A stretch of DNA of 23,340 nt from Paramacrobiotus richtersi (Eukaryota; Tardigrada; Eutardigrada; Parachela; Macrobiotidae). A model generated the notes under the pieces. It was not told the origin of the DNA, did not search any database, and saw nothing but the letters and a program-made list of their open reading frames with translations. Below, one piece after another: positions 12,701 to 21,038 of the stretch; the stretch's first letter is position 1; each line of letters opens with the position of its first letter. The translations under genes were made by a program, and so were the position numbers. The stretch lies in the NCBI GenBank assembly GCA_034698045.1, contig JAQGAU010000837.1:1-23340 (forward strand), written 5' to 3'.

Positions 12701-13038
12701 TTAATTTTATAGGCGGAAGCCATTCGACGTCGACGTTAAACCATCATTTATCCCGCCAGTCATCCGGTTTCTCTCAACACGGCTCAATAATTACTAAACG
12801 GAGAGCTGGTCAGATGAGTTCTCTACGGTCAAATCCAAAGTCTTCTTACTGGATTCCGCCCCGGCGCACCGCTCACTCCTTCCGGGATAGAGGATTCACC
12901 GAAACTGCTGTTAATTCCGACAATCACGATGCGGTGCTTTATCCACTTCAGCATTCTACGGAAATACACGGCTGCCGGTCGACAGTAGCGGAGTCTGGGT
13001 TTATGACCAAGATGGCAGATGCAGGGTGCCCGGAATGA
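6755..13038 (+). CDS. RXFP1-like: Relaxin receptor-like LRR GPCR with LDLa module (type C LGR), receptor 2, complete
   Basis: Exons: 6755-6818, 7308-7463, 7688-7822, 7944-8061, 8126-8197, 8317-8388, 8457-8528, 8647-8718, 8782-8853, 9077-9151, 9315-9383, 9464-9535, 9749-9820, 9883-9957, 10217-10458, 10794-10928, 10985-11128, 11465-11580, 11803-12012, 12113-12143, 12389-13038. Joined, they give 907 codons, or 868 if the in-frame intron 12596-12712 is removed. In order: hydrophobic signal peptide (residues 1-21); LDLa module (30-73) with six cysteines and the calcium-type motif FCDGVKDCPNGFDES; linker (74-118); LRR N-cap (119-157); ten LRR exons; hinge HYCGYAPHVKVC; seven helices. The sixth LDLa cysteine pair requires the acceptor at 7308 rather than the in-frame one at 7338. 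LERY (about 542-544), CWVP (673-676) and NPIIY (710-714) are all intact, so this is the best candidate for a normally signalling receptor. Two phase-0 introns at helices 5 and 6 are absent from its two paralogues. The tail is long, basic and Ser-rich. Confidence 0.94.
12596..12712 (+). other. Optional in-frame intron in the receptor 2 tail
   Basis: This 117-nt segment starts with a good donor (C, then GTAAGA) and ends with an A/T-rich tract and TATAG. It is a multiple of three without an in-frame stop, so it reads as protein if kept. Removal joins the tail to GSHSTSTL, which lines up with GQSSTSTL in receptor 1, where a phase-1 intron sits at the same place. The spliced form is therefore probably the ancestral one; retention would add 39 residues. 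Confidence 0.6.
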
Positions 13039-13257
13039 ATCGCATAAAAAAAGCGACATTTCTCGATTCTTGGGAGCAGTAAATTAGTATCAGAAGATAA
13101 TGTGGCATATATAAACATCTAACGACAGAACCCAGATTCTGTATAGTTAAAGTATCGAAACAATATGTTTACGACTTGGGTTTTGTAATTCATGCGTGAA
13201 CGGTTTTCGTCCTTGGTTCATGCGTTTTGTACTTCATGTATGCAAGCATTGTTCCTA

Positions 13258-13263
13258 AATAAA
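13258..13263 (+). terminator. Candidate poly(A) signal of receptor 2
   Basis: AATAAA lies 220 nt after the receptor 2 stop codon, a normal distance for a short 3' untranslated region. Support is the hexamer and its position only. Confidence 0.5.
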
Positions 13264-13916
13264 GGCATAACAGTAATATTCATTGTTAGTTGCCTGTAGA
13301 CAGCTGTAATATGGGACCAGATCTAGATGCAACCAACGCAGATCATAGTACTGTATATAGTATATAAAAGTTCGGAGTTCACATAAGAAATGATATAACG
13401 GTTCAAAACATTTTCATGTCTTTATTCCTGATGAAAGAGAGCAGACAAACAGTAATAATAATGCAAACATAATCATACCGGGTGCGGATATATCCGGACA
13501 TTTTATCACACCATACATCGCAATACAGATTTTTTTGTTATTGTTGCCTGTTGGCGGAGACAAGGTAGGCAATTTGGTTGCGCCCTTATAATTTTTTCAT
13601 TGGTAGTTACTGGATAAGCTTGTGGTTTCAAGCTCTGCACCCGAAATATTTACTAACTGCACAGCACAATAATTAAACCGGGAATGCGATTAGATGTCCC
13701 ACCGAAAGACCCGACGAACATAGGTACTCCGCTAAACTGCTTTATGCGTCAACATACGTAAAATTAAGACCGTACCAAAATTATCGAATAGAAGCGCATG
13801 TTTTTTTGTTCCGCATGTTCCGGAAACCCAGAATCCAAGAAACACTGGTCAGTTCTGACGATTTAACAGTACTTTGTGTCTTGTGACAACGCCTGCACAA
13901 CAGGAACCACTCTCAG

Positions 13917-13967
13917 CCAACCGCCCGTTTGGAGGAGGTGATACCAAACGGCGTACCAGGCGGTTGG
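13917..13967. repeat. Nested inverted repeat upstream of RAD51D
   Basis: The outer arms CCAACCGCC (13917-13925) and GGCGGTTGG (13959-13967) are perfect reverse complements. Inside them CGTTTGG (13926-13932) and CCAAACG (13944-13950) are also perfect reverse complements around an 11-nt loop. Eight extra bases lie on the right side between the two stems. It ends 110 nt before the RAD51D start codon, in the promoter or 5' untranslated region. It could be a paired protein-binding site or an RNA stem; the sequence does not decide. Confidence 0.6.
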
Positions 13968-14077
13968 CGTGGTGCTACGGGGCATTATAGTGCAGGGCCT
14001 TTTAAATTTTTAATTTGGCATTCGTCCAGAATCCCAGATTTCACGGATTATTGTCACACAAAGCCCTGCAGTAGGAA

Positions 14078-16055
14078 ATGGCTGATTTATTTGCGTCGCT
14101 TGGACCTCTTGTTAACTTTCACAATGTGGATTTAAAAAAACTAATTGCTGCTGGTTTCCGAACGGTGGCTGATCTGCTGGAAGCCAGTCCGGAGATAGTT
14201 TCCGAAAAGACCGCCATTTCCATTGTGGTTCGTTACGTGTCGAAAGTTAGTACATTACAGCTCTGCAATCCTTGCTTTTTTGTAGATCGTCAATGCATGG
14301 CAGTCAAAGCTTCGCGCCCATTTTCACTGTTCCCCTATTTCTGGATGGGATCTGTATTCCAGAGAGACACGCAATGGTTCTCTGTATTCTGTCGGAGTCC
14401 TGGCCGTGGATGGGCTTTTTGGCGAACTGTTTCATAGCTCTGAGGTTAGTCAAACGTATCTATCACCACTGACACGAGCTGCCGTAGAATTTTATTACTT
14501 GCAGTTGCTTTGCCATGTAGTTTTGTACCAGTAGTTGTTTGGCTTTGGCTTACCTTTAGATTATTGAATTTTGCGGTGGACCATTATCTGGAAAGACCCA
14601 GGTACTGTTATCATTATCCATAGTTCGTTTGCATTATTTTTCTACGGGTTGTAAAGCTAAAAAAAGATTCCATTCTTTCCTCGTCCTGCGTTTTGCATGT
14701 CCTTTACTGCGAATTGTAAATACCACAGTTTAATTTTGGTTTGCGAGATTTATCATATTAGTTTCCGATTGCTTACCATTTCTTTCTTATCCGCAGTTCT
14801 GCCTACATTTCGCTTTACATACGGTGCGTACCAGCAACAAAAAGGTTTTGTACATCGACACAACCGGGCAGCTGAGTGCTAGAAGATGGAAGAAAATGTG
14901 CAAGTCGATGGGTGACACACCTAACGTGAGTATTACCTGTTTATAATAATTTTTATGGAGCTGCCAGTTATGATCAGTTTATGCTGAATGGATGCAGAAA
15001 TTTATGAACCTGCTGGAATGCATCTACACCGTGCGCATTACGGATATTTACCGGCTGTTCCAATTCCTGGACTTTCTTCCGAAATGGAGCGGGGCTTTTG
15101 CGGGAGAGGATGACGAATTCTTCATCTCAGAACCACCTGATATTGTTATAATCGATTCGCTGTATGCACTGTTGGCACCTTGGCTGGGATCGAAAGTGGA
15201 TCAAGGTGAAGCATACCCATTGAACATAGAAATTCAGTTTTGAAGTTTCGCTTTGTGTTTGACCATAGGATTTGAATCTTATATTTTACTGATAGGATAC
15301 GGATACAGCCTGATCAATCAGATGGCTTTAGCTTTGAAGCAAGTTGCTTCCGAAACCGGTGTTTTAATTATTGTAAGTGTAAACCCGTGTAGAAATGTGC
15401 AAAACAGTCCTCACATTGGTTGTAAAAGCTCTTCGGGTTTTGTTACCAAAATATATTCAACTTTATATTTATTGTATGCTACTTACCAGTTGTTCGGTCA
15501 TTAAATTCGTCAAGTCGTCAGAGTGGATGAGCTTGTTCTGTCACTTCTGTGTGCTTTTTCTCTTGATTTATGGATTAATTTCGTAATAACTGTTAGTTAT
15601 TACCTTTGTGTGTCGCTCTCTGTTTTGATGGTTATTTTGGTTACAGTACACCAATTTGATGCCATTGTCTGTTCCCGGTATGGAGCGACACGCGAATCTC
15701 GGTAATTTTTGGCAATCAGTTCCGAATCATCGGTTAGGCTTGGAGATAATCGAAAGTCAAGTGTCGAACCAAAGACTGGGAAATGGGAGCATACAGCGCT
15801 GCAGATTAGTCCGGACAATTTTGATGAAAAGCACAAAGCTCGTAAGTTCTGAGGTCATGTCAGTATGTCCAAGGCAGATGACCATCTGCCATCTGGTCAT
15901 CTGCCTTGGTATGTCTCTTTTCATCCTCGATTCACTTCCCGTTTATTTAGCCCACAGGAAGCGAAGCTAAGTTTATGGTAAACGAGCAAGGACTTTGTGA
16001 TGTGCCTGAGGAAGTCATCGCGGATGAAATGGACTCGGCAGAAATGTCGGACTAG
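14078..16055 (+). CDS. RAD51D: RAD51D-like DNA repair recombinase paralogue
   Basis: RAD51D is a nuclear RecA-fold ATPase that, in known animals, works in the BCDX2 complex to support RAD51 filaments in homologous recombination and fork protection. Eight exons: 14078-14245, 14286-14444, 14560-14601, 14797-14925, 14998-15205, 15296-15372, 15647-15841 and 15951-16055, giving 360 residues (human about 328). The small N-terminal helical domain fills residues 1-56. Walker A is GGPLSGKT (115-122), on its own 14-codon exon. The next exon gives VLYIDTTGQLS, and Walker B is DIVIIDS (214-220). The later block LGNFWQSVPNHRL and then KSTKLPTGSE match the C-terminal RAD51D pattern better than RAD51B, RAD51C, XRCC2 or XRCC3. 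The last exon must begin at 15951: the AG five codons to the right does not give this motif and soon hits a stop. An acidic tail ends the protein. The last intron contains a perfect 16-bp inverted repeat. Confidence 0.9.
15869..15909 (+). repeat. Perfect 16-bp inverted repeat in the last RAD51D intron
   Basis: Arms 15869-15884 (CCAAGGCAGATGACCA) and 15894-15909 are exact reverse complements around the 9-nt loop TCTGCCATC. The hairpin fills over a third of a 109-nt intron (15842-15950), starting 27 nt after the donor and ending 41 nt before the acceptor. In RNA it would form a strong GC-containing stem. It could reflect a recent inverted duplication or influence splicing of the last exon. Confidence 0.8.
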
Positions 16056-16704
16056 GATGTTTACAAGGTTCGCGGTGGTTTGACAGATTTGAGGATTTGT
16101 TTACTTGCTCAAACTTTACTGACAACATACTGCGTACTTTCATGTGCACAATCCGTTGTTCCATTGATTGTTTTTATGCCAGATGTAGTTATGTTGCACA
16201 TTAAAGTATTTTACAGCGCATCAAAGCGACGTAATTTCTAAACATAGTGAACAGTTACCGTATTGTGACTGCAACGGAACTCAAGAACGTCAAACTGCGG
16301 AAAATGCCAAGGAAAAGATGCCTCAAACCATACGTTAACACACATGACTTATAACTGAATAAAACAATCATCAGCACAAAAATTAAAACTTAGAAACGGG
16401 AAATAAAAGTACTTAAAACCAAATACACAAAGTCAGAGAAACAAAAATGTTAAACTGCACACGGGAAAGAGACAGGAAGACAAAAAAGGGATGATCACGC
16501 GGGACAAACAATGAAGGGGGGTCGAACGAACGTAGGACGAGTGGGGTAATAAGAGATTCCTCAGGGGAGACATAAGCGAGGAAAACATGCTGCCTGTACC
16601 ATATGCTGTTCTTCTACTCTATAATTATAGTGAAACGAGCGTGTTAGTTTGGGATGTAACGGCAACACAAATCAACACACAAAGTTATCATGAAAATTAA
16701 GTCC
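16056..16704. other. Convergent 3' gap between RAD51D and PINCH
   Basis: The two stop codons face each other 649 nt apart, so this holds both 3' untranslated regions. The + strand has candidate poly(A) hexamers; I found no canonical hexamer on the - strand for PINCH. The stretch 16290-16560 is purine-rich on the + strand. No coding signal was seen. Confidence 0.5.
16358..16363 (+). terminator. Candidate poly(A) signal of RAD51D
   Basis: AATAAA lies about 300 nt after the RAD51D stop codon. Alternatives are ATTAAA at 16200-16205 and a second AATAAA at 16402-16407. I cannot choose among them from sequence. Confidence 0.35.
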
Positions 16705-19085
16705 TCACGATGATGTCTGTGCAGATGGTAAAATGGGTCGAATCCTCTTGGCCGCCTCGTAATGTTTCGTCAATCGACGCCGCAGTTCGCCGGGGAAATG
16801 ATTGTAGCATTTTTTACAAACTGGCAGCATATCGAATTCGAAGAACTTGGTCCTGAAAAACGAAATACACGTGTCGACAAAAGACCACAAAATATATCTA
16901 GAAAATTTATACTCGCTGCTTATCACTTGTCAGCTATCTGTATGAAATCGCTTTCAAGAAGACGAAGCAAAGTATATTTTTAAAATTTGTTTTTACATCT
17001 AATTATCCAAGCAAAATCTTGCATACAACGATAAATGCAGCAGCAGGTTACACTAAACCGTACCGATCATCCAGAGGTGTTTCACAGGACCAACAGACAA
17101 AATTCTCGGGTTTCCAAGTTTTGTTTAAGGCACTGACGCAAACTGCAAATAACAAAATTAATGTGCAAATTGTTATATCTAAAATTGTTAAATATCAAAC
17201 AAAAGACAAGAAAATCAAAAACGCAAGTAAACTTACTATCTTCAATCACTTCTCCGCTGACAAAATCGATATTTCCAAACAGTTGATGATAATGTAACTC
17301 GCAGTAAGCGAGACCTTTCCGTTCAAAATGCTTCGTACCCAAAAAGGGCTTTTCGCACTTGGCACAAACGAAATGCTGATGACCAAAACACAAGCTCAAG
17401 ATAGACGAATAAACAAAGAAATGTGACATCGATACCGTACCTCCACGTGCCAGTGCTTTCCTAAGGCAGTGACGACGCGGTCTTCCACCGGGCGACGACA
17501 GGCTCCGCAGATCGGAATGCCCATTTTGTCATGACACCGTAGACAGTACAGTTCACCCCGGATTTCTCGAGCATCCGAATCGAGCTCTTTCCTGTTATAA
17601 TTCACACGATATATGACTAGCACTTCCAATTCACATCATCAAAATTACACAGCTAAGCTAATTAATGTGTTAAAATATTAATGCGTTAAAAATACAGACA
17701 TATCAACGCGTTAAAAATATACGAATAAATTGAACAGAAATATTATTCTTCGTATACAGTTATGAATAAAAGTGTGTTCAATGATCCAATTTGTTTAATT
17801 TTCACTTCGGATACTGCATGAACTTACCCGCATTCCGGATTGGAGCAGTTAAAATGATACGGATGATACGGCTCATTCTTGTACTTCAGTGGCTTATCGT
17901 CAATGACGGCCCTACCAATCACAGTAATGTAGGTTATGGTGAAAAATGTCTGCATAAATTACGAGCGGAAAATTTGCAAACAAACCTGCAGCGGTAACAA
18001 ATATACTTTCCAGCGGCTTCAGCTCTCACTCGATCGTTGCACGGGTGACATAATGCGCTATAAGCAACAGCAAGCGGTCTTACAAGTCAAGTCACATAAT
18101 TGACCATCAAGAAACCGTGAGGAATAATAAATCCACCACGATCTATCGAGCATTTTAGCTCTAGTTATGTATTTAATAAACAAGATGGAGAGCAATACAA
18201 GGCAGCCCATTGAACCGAATCCGCAAGTGTGCAAGCCGCTGCGTTCTTTATCTGTTCGTCTGCAAATGCCATTCCGTTCGTATTCCGATAGGTTGCATCA
18301 AAACCTCGAAAAAAAGCTCCTTACTGCTTCTTTGCCGTCTTTTTTTGTGAAAAAAAGTTAAGGATACAGTGATACAGTTCTAAGCGAAAACAAAAATACA
18401 GTACCGAATAACGTACTTATATTAAAAGTAAAAACACACTTACAACATGATTTTAAAATACTGCAACTGCATAAGAATATTTTCGTCGAATAATACATAA
18501 AAAAATTCGATGCCTTACCGTCCTTGATTTCGCATAAACCCAATGTCGGAGAGAATTTTCCCGCAAATTTCACACTGAAAATGCTCCGGATGCCAGCTGG
18601 TGTACATGGCTTTAATAACTCTCCCGACAATAAATTCATCTACAAGAAAACAATGAAATTACACGCTTTGCCAAAAAAAGGTAAAAACACGAAATTTATG
18701 CCGTGGGTCTTACTGCATTTTGCACAGCAAGGTGCGTAAAGGACCTGGAAGTCATGTTCGCAGTACTTGCGTCCTTCAAACTACGAAGCGAAATAAGATA
18801 AGTAAAAGAAGCTTTAACAAATAGAACAATAAAATTCACCTCGTAATATACTCCATCGATGAATGGACGGAAACACTGGGCACAGCTGTTCAGGATAGAA
18901 GAATTATGCAAAACAACTAACTTGGACAATTCTTGTGCGTTTATCACTTACACAAGGCACTCTTCGTGATAGCTCTCTCCTTGGCTGTTTAGGATGGGTT
19001 CGTTAGCGTCGAATCCTTCTCTGCAAGTACGACAGACTGTTCCATTGGAAACCACATAGTTGTGGCTAGTTAGAACTCCGTTCAT
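16705..19085 (-). CDS. LIMS1: PINCH/LIMS five-LIM focal adhesion adaptor
   Basis: PINCH is the cytoplasmic adaptor of the ILK-PINCH-parvin complex at integrin adhesions; in known animals LIM1 binds ILK and LIM5 binds RSU1. Ten exons, read right to left: 19085-18952, 18885-18840, 18780-18714, 18639-18519, 18057-17986, 17911-17828, 17591-17441, 17375-17237, 17142-17064 and 16852-16705. They join into 346 residues (human LIMS1 about 325). LIM1 has CRTC, HEEC, CAQC and CEHD. LIM2 has the family block [19 protein letters not shown]3 is followed by [20 protein letters not shown] and LIM4 has [13 protein letters not shown] and [12 protein letters not shown]. The C-terminus has [15 protein letters not shown] and a basic end. 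Two oddities: the LIM3 pair C169/C174 has four residues between the cysteines instead of two, and in LIM5 all four ligands of the first zinc site are replaced (D262, S265, K282, N285) while the second site (C288, C291, C310, C313) is intact. Confidence 0.95.
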
Positions 19086-19444
19086 TTTTACAAAATCTTA
19101 TCAATCCTCGGACATTTACAAATCTAGGGCATATTCTGTTAAACTCGGGTTTTCTCGACTATCTGCTCTTTAAAAGTAAAAAACACAAATAATCGCTGAT
19201 AAATCTGCGATGCTTGTGACAGCTTGTCTATGCGAATGTACGGGATGTCGACCCATGTAGTACAGAGCGGTCTGAAGCTGCATCTCCGCCCACGCTTGAC
19301 ATGTGTAGCGTTTTACGTAATGCTAAAAATATCTCGACTAACAACAAACCCGCACCGTTCAGAGCAGCTTTCTTCATACTTATTGCTAGTTGAAAATCTC
19401 GAACAAGTTTGTAACAAATATAGAAAAATCAATATGTTTAGTTC

Positions 19445-19496
19445 AGTAACAAGTAACAAGTAACAAGTAACAAGTAACAAGTAACAAGTAACAAGT
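19445..19496. repeat. Heptanucleotide tandem repeat, about 7.4 copies
   Basis: The unit AGTAACA repeats without a mismatch for 52 nt. It lies 360 nt upstream of the PINCH start codon. Such a perfect array is likely to vary in length between individuals. There are no spacers, so it is a simple satellite and not a CRISPR array. Confidence 0.95.
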
Positions 19497-20176
19497 CAGC
19501 TTATCTAACAAAAATCATCCAGTTTTCACGGTAATATATAATGCGATAACCTTTGGCCATGGCCGGCATGTTCTGTTTTGTGCATAGCAGACATCATTTT
19601 TTGAAAAGTGTAGGTCAACTGCTTTTTCCTGCGTTTTTGGGTAAAGCACTTTAATGGTAAATAGTGTATGAAAATAGCTTTATCGCCATCGCGATATTTT
19701 ATGAGACGAATAGCCCCATGTTAATATCTCTGTCCATGCCTAATATAGCTATCTGATCACCGATATGTTTTGCTTTTGATCAGTTTAAGCATAGTATGTA
19801 CACAATTATGATATACATTTATTTCAAGCGATTCGTTGCGTTTTTTATTGGCTACAGAGCGGCGGGAAGCTGCAAAAGCGTGAATTAGCACGGTGCATAT
19901 GTAGTTATGCCGGCCTGCATATTGTATCAAATAACAGACTACAGCTGGTTGCATATTATTTAACATCATTCAGAAATTTAGAAACTCAATATAAACCAAA
20001 TTAATTTCGAGCATCTGTATCCCTTTGTACTTCATTACTACATATTGGTGAAATACTTCAGTCTTTCTTTAAGATTTGCTTATAACTCATTTGATCGGTA
20101 TACGTACTTGTATATTATTTTCTCTTCGCAAAAAAAACCGTTTCTATCGCATAAAAACACTGATTGTGAAGCAAGT

Positions 20177-20419
20177 ATGGATCCAGTACATAAAAGACTA
20201 ACAAATTCTTTATATCGTACCGGATGTACACGAACTGCCTTACCTTACGGGATCTGGAGAAGGAACGTACCCTTGGATAACCATTTTCGTTTTGTTAAAA
20301 AGGAAGAATAACCGGTATCGCTGAAGTACTGGATTGACAAACACAAGCTGATACCTAATGTGTGTTTTCCGAGCGGGTATGAGAAAAAGAAATTAAAGAA
20401 TAACACGAACTATGTTTCT
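20177..20419 (+). pseudogene. Unidentified coding-like stretch with one in-frame stop
   Basis: From the ATG at 20177 the frame gives 44 residues ending FRFVKKEE, then TAA at 20309-20311. The same frame stays open for another 35 codons (starting PVSLKYWIDKHKL) to TAG at 20417-20419. The composition is protein-like, rich in charged residues with few low-complexity runs. I do not recognise the family. It may be a small protein gene broken by a nonsense change, an exon pair with splice sites I missed, or chance. Confidence 0.25.
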
Positions 20420-21038
20420 TAGTGGATCGTGTTTTGAAAATCAAAATATCCTACAGAATTGCTCGTGTAGTTTGCATACGTAGCTAACTGGGTAATATTG
20501 GTACTGAACTGGTTAATAAATAATTTTCCCGGCTGGAACAGTTTTGAAACACGTTCCACGTGCTAACGTTCCAGTTTTCTTCAAGCAAAAACTTACGCGC
20601 TTATTCATATTCGTATGGAGTATGCTATGCACAAACGGATATCGTAAACGTTGATCCGTACCAGTTGATTTCCCATTCTAAATATGACTAATCAGCAAAA
20701 GTTTGCTAGCTATAAAGTACTAACAGGACCGAGTCACCGACCACCGTCGGTTTAAACTTATGAGCCGCTTTTGCCATAAAAGGCATTACAATACGTTAAT
20801 ATGTGCGAGTGGTCCATACGTTAAACTGCGTGGCGTAAATTGAGTTTACAGTACCCTAACGCATGCACAGAGCCTTAACGTCGGTTACGTAACACATCTG
20901 GAACCGGAAATACAGATTGCAGGAAAAACTGCACGAAAATTTACATGGCAGAACATATCTGGAAGTTGCTTTGGAATTGTATATTAAAGCGAGAAAATTA
21001 CTCGAACTAAAATTCAGCTATCGTTATCCGATCACAGT

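Larger units (their letters stand above)
13039..14077. other. Gap between receptor 2 and RAD51D
   Basis: The left part is the receptor 2 3' untranslated region. A TATA-like TATAAAA is at 13363-13369, some 700 nt before the RAD51D ATG, which is too far to be a confident core promoter. Between about 13400 and 13900 I see no coding signal. The nested inverted repeat at 13917-13967 lies nearest RAD51D. The open frame at 13929-14135 overlaps the real RAD51D start out of frame. Confidence 0.5.
19086..21038. other. Gap upstream of PINCH, downstream of receptor 3
   Basis: It should contain the PINCH promoter (right of 19085) and the receptor 3 3' untranslated region (left of 21039). Visible contents are a heptanucleotide tandem repeat at 19445-19496 and a coding-like stretch at 20177-20419. 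Elsewhere (about 19500-20170 and 20420-21030) the DNA is AT-rich and I see no exon, RNA gene or mobile element. I could not place a TATA box or poly(A) signal with confidence. Confidence 0.45.

Noticed and set aside
13929-14135. Open frame overlapping the start of RAD51D
   Set aside because: It runs out of frame through RAD51D exon 1, which has Walker-bearing downstream exons and correct splicing. No family motif is visible in it.
15956-15982. Alternative acceptor for the last RAD51D exon (CCCACAG, then GAAGCG)
   Set aside because: It leads to a stop after seven codons and loses the conserved KS-x-x-x-PTG segment, whereas the AG before 15951 restores it.
16705-16740. GGTCGAATCC-like string resembling a tRNA T-arm
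   Set aside because: It lies at the C-terminal coding end of PINCH and no acceptor stem, D-arm or anticodon arm can be built around it.
19445-19496. Direct repeats resembling an array
   Set aside because: Units are seven bases with no spacers, in a eukaryotic genome, so this is a simple tandem repeat and not CRISPR.
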